A DNA stretch of 64,000 nt from Gymnorhina tibicen (taxonomy: Eukaryota; Chordata; Aves; Passeriformes; Artamidae). A model generated the notes under the pieces. The model had not been told where the DNA came from. It ran no database searches and saw only the letters and a program-made list of their open reading frames with translations. Position 1 is the stretch's first letter; each line of letters starts with the position of its first letter. The stretch is from NCBI GenBank assembly GCA_013399875.1, contig VXAZ01009496.1, positions 191,275-255,274 of the forward strand, written 5' to 3'. Shown piece by piece: positions 12,901 through 27,000 of the stretch. The position numbers and the translations under genes are program-made.

Positions 12901-15680
12901 AGGCCTTTTGCTTAAAGCAGGCAGTAGTGTAAAGCCTACTTTGTACTTTGTACGTGTCCTTGGATTTATAATCTGATATTCAGATATTCTTAATATTCAC
13001 AGGAGCTGGAGACTTTTCTTTAAAAACTGGAGCGGTCACTCTTCCCACATCTAAGGCGCTATATCGATCAAACCCATTTCCAAGACAGGAGTCCCAAATC
13101 CCTCCCAGAGCTTGGAGCCCAGGTGCCTCAGAGCACTGAAATGATGGATCTCTTCCTGGGAACAGATTACTGGAGCATAAACACTGTGAACACCTCCCTA
13201 GCAGTGTATCAATTGCTGATGCTGTATCTGGAAATGGATTCAATAGATTTGTTTGTTTCAGAGCATCTTATTTCAGAGACAAAACACAAGATTGCTCCCC
13301 CCAGTACGTGAGAAACAGTATTCTGGCTGACATAAATAAACGTATTACACATATCATGGGTACACATATCACAGTATTTGTCTCACTAGGAATAGACATC
13401 CCCTGGATCTCAGGTAGGAATACCCTGATGAGAACCCACCTTAGTGACCAGCCAAGTATGGTACAGCATTTGGGACCGAGAGCAGACATGCTTCACATGT
13501 AGTTCAGCATGCATTGCAACCTTCCTTTTAATCACACGGAAATCTAAATTCACAGCCACTATGAACATTAAAGGGAGGTGAAAATCCATCATTAACCCAT
13601 GCACTGGCTTTCTCCTGGCTATATTGATGAAGGATAAACACAGCAACCTTGTCTAATATTTTATTTTAATTAGAGTAAAAGTAAACTGCAATAAGCACAC
13701 AACACAGGGAATTAACAGAAAATTAAACAAGTTCTGTGTGTAAACCTGTAAAAATACTCTGAGGCAATTTGAATTCTTCATCAGGCTGGGGACTGTACAC
13801 ATATTTCTTTCTTTATTTATTTTATTGAGTGCTCATGTTTCATTCCTGAGCAGGCCTGCTTGTATTGATTCGATCTCATGTTCAGTGAAGTGTGTGTGTG
13901 CAAATGCCTAATGGGAGCAAAGACCTGAAAGATAAAATGGTCTTTTTTTGGCCAGACCACACACCCTTGGAGATTTGCCTGGCCCAAAGAGGATGTTATT
14001 GCACAAACGGCACAACCTCTTTTTGAAGCCTAGAGGGGAACTCATGAAACAACATTTGTGCATTGCAGCTGAGAAAAGCTCTAATTTGTACTGCTTATCT
14101 CTGATCCATGCACAACAGATCTGAGAGGAGGATTTCGCCCTTAATTTGTTCCCTGGTGTCTACACATTTTGAGTGTGTTAGATCAATGAACGATGCTACA
14201 TTCCATATGTGCCACAACACGTAGACCAAGCTAGGTACACTGAAGATGAAGAGGCAGCATCAACTTTGAACCTCCTGTTTGTAAAACAACTTTAAACGTT
14301 AGGCAGATGAGTTTGCAAAATGAATTAATTAGCAATAAAGACCAAAGGCACACTCTGTGTGAATAAACAACATAGATTTAGATCTTAGTTAAAACTTGGT
14401 AAACGTCAACTAATAAGGAGGTCTGTAGAGTCTGTCAGGCTTTGCAAATCCTGCTTTTCTGAAAGGAAAAGTATTACTGCTCACAAGAGAAAATGCCTAT
14501 ATAAGGTTTGAATCTGTGTGGTGGAGAGAGACCTACAGCTCAAAGATTCAGCATCTTTAGCTTTCTATGAGAAATATCTTTTTATAGCTGTTTTTTATTT
14601 AGCTAGGGTTTTCTCTTGGGAGGGCAGGAGGGCGTTAGCTCAAGAATTCACTTGATAGATTTCAGATCAGCAGCTAATCTGTCACTTCAAGAGGTGACAA
14701 TGACAGGAGGGAAAGACTTCCTAATTTATTCATAAAATACTTTATCTGTCAATTCCATTTATTTAGTTCATTCTTCATAGGTAAAAGTATTGAAAAAAGG
14801 AAATTAATCCTGACCTTGGAGGTGAGAAGCAGAATGCTGATAACTCCAGCTCTTGGGGGCATGAGTAGGCCAGGACTTCTCTCACCCAAGAGTGTAAAAA
14901 ACATGATAGACTGATGTTATCTTGTGCATTTTACTCCTTGAATTCTTGTTGATACCACAATACCACAGAGACTTTACTGACTTATTAGCAACACTTACTG
15001 GAAGCTCATATTCAGTATAGCAAGTCACAGCCTTGTTTGTTATTTTGGCATAGCACAAAAATGCCTGTGGTACATTTTGTCTGCCGTTGTGCACTTGCTG
15101 CCAATGAAGAGATTACATCATGTCAGAAATGCCAGAATTTTCTGAAGGAGTTTTTTTATGAAGTGTAAGAATTCACATATATTTTTCAGTGAGCCGCAGC
15201 TTATTTTTAAGTTCATCACAGCCCAGAAAGAATTATTGTGTGATTTGCTGGGCAAAGAGTCTGAGCAGCAAGAATTCATTGGCCAAGCCCCAATATAATT
15301 TTCTTCTTTGATAAGCACTTAGAATTTAATTTCGCTAGGACTCTCATGTCCTTAAATCTTAGGTGATGCAGCATACTATTTATGGAGGTCACTATGATAC
15401 TGTGCAATTACATTTTGATTTCACAGTTGTAATAATGAAGAGTTTTTTGTTGCTAAAAGTTAATTCTTTGTAACAGAATAGTCTACTTATTTAACCACTC
15501 TGAGTTACTACAACGTTTAATTGAAGACCTTTTCATCACCAACCTCAGATGCAATCCTTACTATACATTACAGGAACACTGAATCTGTGTAAAATGAGGT
15601 AGGAAGATTCAAGAACTGTCTTTCAGCTAATGGAGTGAGTTTAATCAAGAGCTGAACACCTTATTTACTGACCTACACTA
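9985..15680. other. Noncoding sequence, 5.7 kb, repeat-poor
   Basis: About 10.1-10.9 kb is richer in GC and holds overlapping frames on both strands (155 codons plus at 10477-10944; 116 codons minus at 10277-10627) caused by low stop density, with no recognisable domain. 10.9-12.9 kb and 13.9-14.5 kb are clean AT-rich sequences without repeats, which could include conserved noncoding elements. That cannot be judged from one sequence. Confidence 0.5.
10696..10798 (+). repeat. Pyrimidine-rich tract
   Basis: About 100 bp dominated by C and T, for example CTTTCTTTTTTCTTTCCC and CTTTGCCTCTCCCCTTC. It explains most of the long stop-free frame at 10477-10944 on the plus strand. Confidence 0.75.
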
Positions 15681-15848
15681 TCTTCTGAGGTGGTATATGG
15701 TCCATCCCTGGAAACATTTAATGTCAGGTTGGATGGGGCTCTGAGCAACGTAGCTGAAGAGGTCCCTGCTTATTGCAAGAGGAAGCGGAGGTGATATTTT
15801 TTAAAAGTCCCTTCTGAATGAAACTCTATGATGCTATGATTCTGTGCT
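15681..15848 (+). mobile_element. Short old CR1 LINE fragment
   Basis: Contains TCCATCCCTGGAAACATTTA, GTCAGGTTGGATGGGGCTCT and GAGCAACGTAGCTGAAG, then a diverged stretch and the tail CTATGATGCTATGATTCTGT. The word order matches the last ~170 bp of CR1. The usual GGACTAGATGACC and CCTTCCAACC blocks are damaged. Confidence 0.88.
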
Positions 15849-16253
15849 TCACTTAATATGGTCTTTAGAGACATTACCAGCCTTTCTCTGACAGATTTCA
15901 ATCTTCAAAATTCGTATGGTTTCCAGTGATGAAACATATATACTTAGGATCATACGTGGTTTTTTTACAGCTACTCCAAAACTTATTAAAGAGGAAAATT
16001 ATCTCCAAAGAGACCATAAGGTACACTTTTCAAAGGCATGTAATTTGTCCAAGTTTGAGTTTGTCTTTCTGGGACTTTTTAGGAGATCTATGGAAAGTGC
16101 ATCTTGACATGACAGTGCTTTCTTGTCAGGTGTCACTTTGAATCAAAGAATGGATATGATAATATTTCTCAAAGTACGGGAAAAAGAACAACAATGCCCC
16201 TCTCCTTAATTTCAGCCTTGGAATAGCAAATAGGTTTTTAACTAACATATATT

Positions 16254-16270
16254 AAAAAAAAAAAAAAAAA
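16254..16270 (+). repeat. Poly(A) run, 17 A
   Basis: An uninterrupted run of 17 A followed by GAAAGAGACC. No retroposed body was recognised upstream, so it is recorded only as a homopolymer. Confidence 0.9.
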
Positions 16271-17034
16271 GAAAGAGACCAGCTAGAGGCATGTATTTCT
16301 TGTGAAAAACATAGGTTTGGTTTTTTAAAAACAGCAAACAATCATTGCACCAGCAAACAGAAAGCTACTGTGAAAAGCAAAGCATGTCGCCATGTGAATT
16401 TCAGACAATTCTTCAATTGTGGAGATTTTGTGTATAAAGACATCTCTCTCGAGACATACAGGAATGGGAAGCAACAGTATTTTGCATGGCTGGTACTACT
16501 CAGCAGCACTGGGGACCAAGAGTTTTTTGTGAAAACTTCACATTTTTGTTGTGTGGCTTTCAGCTTTCCTCTTTCAGAAGAGCAGGACAGAGAGAACAGT
16601 GCACAAGTTAAGACTCATCCCAGTACCCACCTGAGATGCAGCTGAAGTGCAGACCAGGACCTTTGGGCTGAGAGCTGTTCCCTGATCACACAGTTTAGCC
16701 AGGAAAAGAAAGTCTTATGTATTAGCCTTTATAATTAGACCTCGGAGCTCTTTGGCCTCTTGTTTCCTTTTTCTTCACCCACCATTGCTCAAACTGAGCT
16801 TTCCAACTGTTTCCTCAATCTAGTATTTTTCCCTAGTTATTTGGTGTGAATCTGAAATATCTGAAATTGCTAGATGGTCTCCAGCTCAAATATTTGTCAG
16901 GCCTAGGACTCCATATTATATAAAACACATGGGAGAAAATGCACTCAATATTGCCAATATGACTTATGTTCAGAAAATTCGGTACACACTGGCAACTAAG
17001 GTAGTGCAAGAAGATAATATTTATATCAAGGTTT

Positions 17035-17047
17035 AAAAAAAAAAAAA
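17035..17047 (+). repeat. Poly(A) run, 13 A
   Basis: Simple homopolymer preceded by AAGGTTT. No retroposed body was recognised on its 5' side. Confidence 0.85.
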
Positions 17048-17230
17048 TCAGTTTCAAAAAGGATGCAAAGAAAAGTGTATTTAAATATAAATCATGACTT
17101 AGTTATTGATTTCTTTACTCGGTTATGCATGAATATGTCATTAGGAGAGTTAGACCAGAATATCAGTGAAAGTTTCATTCTTTGAACAAAGCTAGTGGTC
17201 ACAGTGACTGTAAATATATAATGTGTGCAT

Positions 17231-17232
17231 TC

Positions 17233-17265
<33 letters not shown>
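17231..17265. repeat. (AT)n microsatellite
   Basis: A pure alternating AT tract occupies 17241-17265, preceded by a degenerate ATATATAA stretch. An AT/GTAT-rich low-complexity region continues to about 17375. Length is likely to vary between individuals. Confidence 0.95.
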
Positions 17266-18082
17266 AACACTTACATGCCCGTGCATGAATGTATGATCAG
17301 AAATGTACGTATGTAAATATGCATGTAAATATGTTATCAAATGTATGTACATGTATTTATTTACAAATTTATACATGGGAAGCTAATGAAAGAGAAGCAA
17401 AGCAGCTGAAATTGCTTCTACATCTCCATTCAGAGGTCTGTATATGTCAGAAAGGGCCACCAGCACTGGCCTCATTGCAAAAGCTCTCCACGAGCGGCCA
17501 GAGCTCCAAGGGTCCTTGTGTCACTGGAAACCAGAATTTTGGATGAGCTTGCTGACACATGCAGAAATCTATTTCCATTAATCTGTAAGACACTTTAGCA
17601 GGTAATGACCATTGCTGTCAATGCAAATTATGTATGTAGGGGCCTGTGAGGCTCTGTGGGGGGCTATACCATAAAGACAATGTATTTATAGGTGTAAGGA
17701 TCACATCTTAATTTAATTAAGTAATTAGAGTAATAAAATGGGGCATCATAACTCTTCTGCATGGGAAAATAATTGTTAGCATGCTAAAAATGGGGCAAAA
17801 CTCAGCAAATGTCTGAAGGGAGACATAAGGGAGAAATACTAGGGATAGAGAGTGGATTTTGGCTGTAGCAAAGTCACATTTGGGTTACTTTTTCACTGGT
17901 TTTGTCCTCTGGCTTCTTCAAAACATATGGTTGTGAGTTCCAGCTCTACCCCCTTTCTTCTACATCTCCTCTTTGCAAAGCACATTGAGCAATTTGAACC
18001 TTCCTTTCCATGTGGGACACCAGGCAGAGCTGTATGAACAGTTGTGATTTATCTATTTTGAAACTATTCAGCAGCACCACTT

Positions 18083-18680
18083 TGCATTTCATTGGGTCTG
18101 GCTGAGACGGAGTTCATTTTCCCCCTGCAGCCCTCACGGAGCTGTGCTTTGCATTGGTAGACGGAAGGGTGCTGATAACACAGCGGTGTTTTGGCTACTG
18201 CTGAGCAGCGCTGGCACAGCATCAGCACTGTTTGCTCAACCTTCTGCACCCCACCAGCAGGATGGGGTTGGACAAGATCCTGGGTGGGGACGCAACTAGG
18301 CCAACTGACCCCAGTTAACCAAAGAAATAGTCCATCCTATATGACATCAGCTCAAACATAACAGGTAAGGAAAGGAGGAGAAAGGAGGGGGGCATTCATT
18401 ATTTACAATGTTTGCCTTCCGGAGCAGCCTCCAGGTGTGCTGAAGCCCTGCCTCCAGGGAAGTGGCTGGACATCACTCACTGATGGGAAACAGAGAATAA
18501 AACTATTAGTTTTTCTCTTTGCTTGCGTGTGCAAACTTCAGCTTTTGCTTTAGTAAACTGCCCTATCTCAACTTACAAGTCATTTTTCATCTTATTTTCT
18601 CTCCTCTCTTCAGCTGGGAAGGGGGAGAGATAGAGTGGCTTGGTGGGCACCTGTTCTCTAGCCATGGTCAACCCACCACA
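18083..18680 (+). mobile_element. Solo LTR of an avian endogenous retrovirus (ERVL-like)
   Basis: I recognise a widespread avian LTR by its ordered words: GGGTCTGGCTGAGACGGAGT (18094-18113), GTTTTGGCTACTGCTGAGCA, GACCAAAG-like AACCAAAGAAATAGTCCATC, AAGTGGCTGGACATCACTCA, polyadenylation signal AATAAA (18496-18501), CTTTGCTTGCGTGTG, TAAACTGCCCTATCTCAACT and a 3' end in GGTCAACCCACCACA. It is about 600 bp, starts with TG and ends with CA. No internal gag, pol or env sequence and no second LTR was seen on either side, so it is a solo LTR left by recombination between two LTRs. No clean target-site duplication is visible (CACTT before, TAAAC after), which fits an old insertion. Family assignment (ERVL against ERVK) is from memory and less certain than the LTR call. 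Confidence 0.85.
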
Positions 18681-20969
18681 TAAACAGCACACAGACGTAG
18701 TCAGAGACCTCTCTTGACTGCTGCCAGAGTTTGCCAGAGAACAGCATCTTTCTGCAGAGTGAAGGAAAAAATCGTCGCTTGTGCTTTCTCAGGATTTTTT
18801 CCTGGACATTCCTGCTCCTCTTGGGTGACTGGATCTGTGTGAGGGCCTGAGAAAAGAGGAGCACAGCTCAGAAAATAAAAGCAAGGGATAAAGAGTATAA
18901 TTTGTAATTTCAGATTTACTAAAAGATGTAAGGCAAAAGAAGTGTCATTATCTGCTTTGCCCCCATCTACAGGTCTTTGGCCTTAAGACAATTCAGAGAA
19001 GAAAGTTTCTGGGAGTGGGGAGAACACTCAGGCTACATGCAGAATATGGATGAGCCTCGGAATGTAACATGGATCCAAATCAGGGTGATTTCTAGTTACT
19101 GAGGAGCTACATTAGATGTCCCACTTTGCTTTCTAAAATTCTTTGCTCCTGCTTGCAAACAGAAACTTAATTTTAAGAAAGACTGGTTAGCCCAAGTCAC
19201 ATTTTGAGTCATAGAGTAATTTTACTCATTTTATTTCTACTGTGTCATCTTAAGAGTTGATTCATTTATCTGAAGAGTGTTATTTTTGGACCACTTTAGA
19301 AATACACTACTAACTGTACCTTGCTGAAAAATGCAAAATACTTGCCATGTTATGGAAGTGGGCCTTAGAAACTGAATGATAAATTCTATAATGAGAGATA
19401 CAAGTGAGGCAGGTGATTCGGTTAAACACAGAAATAATGCATCATGCTGGATTTTCATTTTCCTTGTTTGGGAACTGCATGATTGTGCCAAAAATAATTG
19501 TTATTTTAAAATTAGATAAAGAAAACCCCATTCAATTCTTCTTTCAAAATAAGAGTGTTTTACCACTTGCATTTGTATTCATTGAATTCCAGGGTTACAT
19601 TTCAGAAACAGTAGGATGCTCACTTTGATGCTGAGATTAGAAAAATGTCCACTCTTATTTTTTTCTAGCACTGAATTGAACATAAAATGCTTTCTGAAGA
19701 TTCAGTTGGGCTTTTTCAGCCAAATTTGCTTAAGTATGCCTGTTCATTGTGGAGCTGAGGAAATGAGGAGAGGATGAAGAGTGCTGAGGATTGTTTTCTT
19801 CTATGTCTGCAAAGCACTTTTTATCATTTTCCTTTCAAGTCTCTGCAAGTTATCTGGTGTTTGTGTTAACTTTTTATATGAAAAGAGAAACTGATTTATC
19901 TTTCTAGGAACCATTTTAAACATCAGAGAAAGAGAAGAGCAGGAATGAAATCCACCTGACTAAACAAAGCCCAGTACAACAAATGCAGCCACTGGAAGGG
20001 TTTGTTTTAAATTCTGACTTCACTCTTGCAGTACTGCTATCTAAATTCACCTCCTAAATAAATGAACACTGCAGCTCCCACTCCAATGAGAGAAATTTCT
20101 CTATGCATGCCTCAAAGTTCCCTCTGATTTATAACAGCTGGATTCCAGAGCAGCATCCATGGGGTAAAATAAAAGAAATGCAGAAAATACAGGTATAGCC
20201 TCTTTCATGATGGCTAGTTAGGAACAGAAGGAATTTCACTACCTGTTAGTGGATTTGATGAAACTACAGCAAGTTCTGCATCTGTTTCTCTGGTTGGTCC
20301 TGTAAGGGAACATAATGCTCAAGTTAGTTTTGCTTTCAGTGAAAGTTAATCCCTCTCTTATTTCAGCCTTAACACAGGACACCCCAACAAGTTTATTTTA
20401 TAATCTCTTATATTTGCTTGGCCCTAAAAAACAAGGGAAAGATAATTGAGTGTATGGAATTTAGTCTTTGTAACTCAAATGTCACAGAAAGTCATAAAAG
20501 TCCCGACCTTCTGTGCTTGATTTCCTGATGATATATGACACATATGTCTAGCTAATTTAGTGCTTATTAAATGAATAATGTAATGGTTAAGGAGTATGAA
20601 GCCTTAATTAGATTTTGCAAGCAGCTAACTACTCCAGCAAAAAGGGCTCTTTATTCTGTATTTACTGCAAACATACCAGAATGTCACCAATATAATCTGA
20701 GAAGACTAAAGCCAATACAGAAGCTGCAACCTTTGTTAAAAACTAATGGGTTATGTGTCATTTTAAAAAATTGATTTTGATGTTATTCACAGGTGGAGAT
20801 TTATTTTTTATTGAGTCTTGAAAATGAATAATTATGAAAGACTTTAGATGTAAAAGAACCAGCTAAGAAGGACACTCAGTAGTTTATTTAGAAACACTTC
20901 CAATTTGAGCTCCTCTGCATCTTTTAAAGAGGTTGCATTAGTTTATGTATCTACTTCAGAGTTAGAGTT

Positions 20970-21006
20970 GTTGGAAATGATGCAAATGATGTTGGAAATG
21001 ATGCAA
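20970..21006 (+). repeat. Short tandem duplication, 21-bp unit
   Basis: GTTGGAAATGATGCAA occurs at 20970 and again at 20991, with ATGAT linking them. The second unit is partial. Probably replication slippage. Confidence 0.85.
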
Positions 21007-24000
21007 GAAATACACTTGCAAGTCAGTCACAAATGACTGACAATAGATTTACTGCTACTCTTACCACCATAACAGAAGATATTTCCAAATATTTGTTGCC
21101 CAATATTCACAATATTCAAAACACAGTCTGCAATTCTGTAATATTGTCCAAATTTGTACCTGGAATGTGTTGTTCGTTACTCACGGTTCATAATTTGTTA
21201 GTCATAACTCATTATCTGTTGTTAAAATTTCAGTCAGCTAATCAAGAAGCAGAAAATATGCTGTATGACCAATAATATCCCACAAATAATGATTAATCAA
21301 AACGAGTATTTCCTGAACAGCAGAGTGACTAAAAATCATTCAGCTAAACCAGTTATCAAAGACATAAAATACTGCTGTACTGACAGCAATCAAGAGGGGT
21401 TTGTGAATGAGTCATGAACCGAAATACAATTTAATTTGGGTGTCCTAATTGTAGTAGTAAATGAGTATTTTGACATAAAATACTAAATTTAAGTGTTATA
21501 ATTCCCTTTCTTTAAATACGACTTCTGCATGCCTTATCAGAATGAACTGGGCAATCTACAGTTGGCTGTAGAATTGCCACTGTCTTTTGTGGGATAAGTA
21601 TTAGCACCTCTATGTGTTTTATTAGAACCACTTCCTCATTAATGCTTCCCTAGCTTGTTTTCTCTGTAAGAAGCTGTACCTTCTTGTTTCCATGGTCTCA
21701 TCTTAGGTCTCATTCACCTTTTGGCATTTTCTTATACTGTTTTAGCAGAAACTCCATTTTGTTGATTGAATGACGACATTTCTGGGACTGAGAATGTGAC
21801 CCCATATCATAGTTCTAGTCACACGTTTAAATTGACCATTTTTGTGTGAATCCAAACTAAAGAATAATTTTACCATCCTTTAACTATATTTCAGCACTAT
21901 ATGCATCACCATTTTGAAAGACCAGAATTCCCTGCAATAAGGTAGTTCCATTATATAATGCATTAATACATTGAATGGATTATATACTCCAAATCAGGAT
22001 CCAGTAAGTCATGGCCAAACTATATACTGCATCTGAAAAGAAAGTGGTTAAATTTAAAGATGTTCTGAAAAGACTGAGCAAAATATAAAGATAGAGGATT
22101 TACCTTGGAGCTCTCCAAGACCTTACCATCATTGCTGAATTATGTAGTTTTTGGAGCCCCAGTTTAAATTAGATGCAATTTCATTAATTAAAAATGACAG
22201 TAGAAGATATGGTTTCAACCAGTTATATTTATTTATCTTCCTGAGAAAGCCGATCATGATGCATTGTGCAGTTCCTTTCCTAGAACAGCTACACCGAGAT
22301 GTTCTGAGATTCCTTTTCCAACTGCTAAATCCAGAGATGATATTTTGCATGATCCAGGAGGTCTAGTTAACTCACAATTTCTGGAGTAGGAAAAGCCAAG
22401 AGCTTTTAGCATTGCCTAAAGAGATAAGGCCCAGAAAGAGAATTCTTATTTTTCGGTCACATCTGGAGATCTGTAGGTATGAGAGGCCTTAAACATAATC
22501 AAATTTAGGGCCAGAGGAGGAGAATATCTGCTGTTATGATTGCATGATGTCTACTAATATCCTGATGAAAAGCCTTTTGCTTTACATGTGAATATACAGT
22601 ATTAGTGTCATACATTATGTGAACACCCAATAATTTATTAAACGTATTTTTCAGAACAATATTGATATTTTTAAGTAGCTTTTTGAACATCAAAGAACAC
22701 AGTAAGAGCACAATGGGTTTTTTTTTAGCTATAAGCCATGTATACCGCTTGCTAAACTACATTTACAATGTAGTAAGTGTTCTTTTAAAGAAAAAGAAAG
22801 GACAGTAACACTAATTGAAGGCTTAAAAATCATAAACAATTCACCTGTTACCTAAATCTGAAGGAAAAAAAATCCTTGGCATGAATATACACTTGTCAGA
22901 CCCAGTGAGAATAACTGATCTAATAAACAGCTCTTTTCCATAGGAGTTGGAGAAGATGTTGGTTCTGCAGTGTAATTCCCTCAATTTTCCCCCCTCTCTG
23001 AGCTCTACTGCCATCATACAGAGCTATTTGTTGGAGAAATTGCCAATTTTTCCCATTAAAGGAAACTGCTTATCCTTCTAGCTTTCCTAATTTCATGTAG
23101 CAGATGATACCATGCATTTAAGAGAGCTCAGAGTGACCTTTCATGCATGATTTTGATGCTTTTTATTGAGAAATGCTTCATACACATACATCCTTTAAAG
23201 CAGAACAAATGTTCGTATATATACAAGAGAAAAACTCTTAGAAGCTACAATGTGTCGATGGTTTTAATTCTTTAATTCATATGGCAATTGGTTTTGAAGA
23301 TTATCTACAAATGTCCTACTTCTGATATTTTGCATGTCTTTTGTTTTGCTAAGTGTTTTCATCCATGTTTTCACATGAAAATAGTGTAACAAGACTGGAA
23401 AAAACCCGTGAAATAGGATGAATTTTTTAACATAATATTAACAGCTTCTACTACTTAATTGTTTAACAATGGAGAGGTGAATACAAAGAGCAAGAGCGGA
23501 AATGAAAGTACTCAGTTTAGAATGAGAAAATCCATGACCATTGGCTTTCAGAGGAAGTAAGTACCTAATTGTCATACACGGGAACCCTTGCACATTATAT
23601 GCTGAAACACAAATTTTAAGGATATATAAGAACTCTCTTTCAATTGTCTAGCCTCATATTTATGCTCCGAGCAAAATTTTAAATGCTATGACTACATATG
23701 GCCTAACTATGCCTGAAGGGATAAACTCAGATGTTTAGAATAAGAATTTTCCCAGTAAATAGTGGTACAATCTGGTGATTTCAGACCTTTTGCTGGCTAA
23801 CTCCAGATAAAAGAGAAACTCCTTTTAATCCAGTGAAATTATATCATTCACACACCATGTCACTGTGATCAGGCCATGGAAGTCTACAAAGTCCAATTAA
23901 ATATAAATAGGTCTATCTTGTCCTTAGTTCCATTCTTGTGATATTTATTTCTCTACACTTTCTACTCACAAGTGAAGAGATCTCAGCCACTGAAGAGATT

Positions 24001-27000
24001 CTTGTTGCTGTTGCAATGGGTTTGTTCTTTCTCTGTTTTGTCTAGTATGTTAGTGGGAATGCAGGAGTGTACTGTACTGAAGCATGGTTAGCTGTACATT
24101 CAGAGCAGCAGAAGGAGCCATAGGTGATTGTCTTCTTTGCTGCATAAACTGTAAATATTTTTTTATGCCAGCTATGCCACACAGTATAAGCCAGTGCCTT
24201 CAGTGGCTGGGCACGTTCCAAAAGGCCCGAGGAAGTCTCCTGCTTGACCTGTTCTGTATTTTGCCATGTTTCCCTAAAATTAAAAGTAAGGAAAATCACT
24301 CTGATTGCATTCAAGTTTTAAGGGTCTTAGCAAGAGGACACATGCAAATGAACTGCAAAAGCATGTCTGAAGTATGACAGTCTTTTCTCCATAAAAAAAT
24401 GAACACCTTCCATTCACAAGTAAAGAAATCCCTCGTTTATGAAGTAAAGGAAGACTGGCTTGAGGTTTGCTGTCAGTTCTAAAGCATACGTTAAAGATTT
24501 GTCACTGTGGGATCTAACTGTGATCTCCGCGGAGATTTGCAGAAGCTTGCATTGGTGTGACTGTGCAGAAGCCCCTGTGAATCTGAAGAAGTGTTAATAA
24601 AACAGATTGTAGCAAGGAATATGTTTTGGTGTTAAGATTTCCAAACATTGGTAATAAGCAATAAGCCATCATTTATGGCTCAGAACTGGGGCCAGAATCT
24701 TTTCCATTTGAATGTGACTTGTGACTTTATCTATTTGGAAATGACTTCCCTGCCAATATATACACATAAAAGACTTTCAATGACATTACCCCAGTGCAAG
24801 CTTTGCATCTAGGACAGAATTGAGTTCGCAAAAAATGTATCCAGAAGCTTATATACCTATAACTCAGACGGATATTGACAGCAGTAGCAAAATTGTATTT
24901 TCTCAGTTTAGAAATTAGGACCAACATATATACACATACAATTTGCAGTTATGTTACAAAATATTTTTTATGCCTTTAAAGAACAAGATAACATGAGGAC
25001 TGTTCTATAGCTATTCTAGTAGTGTTAACATCTACTCACTAGCAGGATTAATTCATTTATTAGAAAAAAACCTCGTGTTTCTTAGCATTGGTCAGAATTT
25101 TTTAATTTTCTAGGAAAGCACATTGATGTTGAGCATACTACGCAGATAGTTTGATTTTTCAGAACAATCAATGAGAGCCCATTTCAGAATGTTGGAGAAT
25201 ATGAGCAATTTGAATATCAGTGGGAATTGATTGCAGGGAATTCTGGCGTCACTGTATTAGAGGCATCTGAGGATTTCCTGTATTACACAGGACAGCTTGA
25301 AACAGCAGTATATATAATTCCTGCCATACATTGGGCTCATAGCATAGTGCAGCTAAATGCAGGTAAACAAAGTTTATCTATTTCTGCTTTAGATAATTTG
25401 GAGTTCACTTATCAATCACTATTAGGCCTGTGAACTAAACCCGTGGATTTATCCAGTTACGTGCCATGCAAGTGAATTTACCCTGTATAATGATGTTAAA
25501 GGACTGTGGCTTTCAAAATATGTGACATTTGCACATCTAACATGCTAGGTGGTATATGGATCATTAAAAGTCAAGGTCAAAAATGAAGTGCCTAAACCAA
25601 AGCAAAACAAAATAAGGTATCTGTGTCCACTCTCATTAACTGGGCATTGATATTTATTTTTCCTGGTCCTTTGTATAATGAAACAGTTCATATATATAGA
25701 TGTGTATTTATAGTAATATAATCCCAAATCATTGCTCTAATGAAAATCTCTGGAAGTATTTTACCCTTCTATTGACACTTTGGGAGTAAAATATGGATTT
25801 CTAAATGTATACAGAACTTTCTGGCATGATTGTCAATGATAGACCAGACCTCTTAATATACAGAGGTTTTTCTACTTAATTCAAATATATTTTCCATTTT
25901 GGAGTTGTGATGGCTAAGTACACCTGTTTACTTAAAAATTGTCTGTTAGTTGGTAGTTTTCAATAGCTTAATCATCAGTTGGTTGTCTCAGTTTGTGTTG
26001 CAGGCAGTTCACTTGCTCTTCGTCTAAACTTGAATGTTTCTTGTTTACACATCAGAAAATATAGAAAGATGGTAATATTTAGAAAACAAAGAAAAAATGA
26101 AAGCTGTGTTCAAACACATTATTTATATAATTATCCTATAATTAAAGTAATTACAGTTTGTGATGAAAAATAGTCTTTTTTTTTTGAAACATTTGCAGGT
26201 TTCTTGAAGGGTGTTTACTGATTATCACAGCAAAGTGACATGAAAAATACTTGGAGATATTCTCATTTCTGCAAAACATTTAAGCTGCATAAGACATGTT
26301 CTTCATGAAACAAGTATGCATTTTTACAGTCCATTAATTGACAGGCCTGCTTGAAAGGGAGCTAGACTGATATTCAAAGACATTTGTGAGCTTTTATAAT
26401 CTTGACTACAGCCATAGCTACTCTGCATATAAATTTTCTGAATAAGAGTGGATTTCTAACATATAACATTGCAAGCAGTAATAAGGTGTAAATGAAGGAA
26501 TTCTTGCCTTGTGGTATTTTTGAACTTCTAGATTCAATCTGCTTTTCTTTATAGCACCTGGAAAGCTGGAAACTTATAAAGTAAAAGCTTTGTGTCCATG
26601 GAACTACCTGAACCTAGGATCAGTAGTTTTGAAAAAAGACCCACTGGCTGTTCAGAAATACTGATCTGAGACTCAGAACACGAGGCTGTTATTTAGGAAG
26701 CCAACCCAAACAGTATTTCTACTTTTCATTGTTACAAGCCTACCACAGGCATTAGAATGAGGGAGGACAGGACCAGGGACCATCTCAGGGTACTTCCACC
26801 ACAGAGGTGTGCCTGCTCTGCAGCAGTGTTGCTCACGTGGCAGCACATAGCGCCTTCCTCATAAAGACACTTTGGACTGCTGGGGGATGTCTGAGGGTCC
26901 TACTGCTGCACGGATGAGGATGGGGTTTTCCTGCAGAGCTGTCCTGGATTTTTAATCCTGAATTCATTTTTTTTTTCACCTCTGAAAGCCATGTTTCACT

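Larger units (their letters stand above)
15849..18082. other. Noncoding AT-rich sequence with simple repeats
   Basis: Holds two A-runs and an (AT)n microsatellite, listed separately. A 91-codon plus-strand frame (16370-16645) and a low-complexity minus-strand frame over the AT repeat (17092-17376) are treated as chance. Confidence 0.6.

Noticed and set aside
16254..16270. Poly(A) run as the tail of a processed pseudogene
   Set aside because: No retroposed coding body or target-site duplication was recognised upstream.
24523..24536. 14-bp perfect palindrome ATCTCCGCGGAGAT
   Set aside because: Notable in AT-rich DNA, but one 14-bp palindrome in 64 kb has no further support as a regulatory site.
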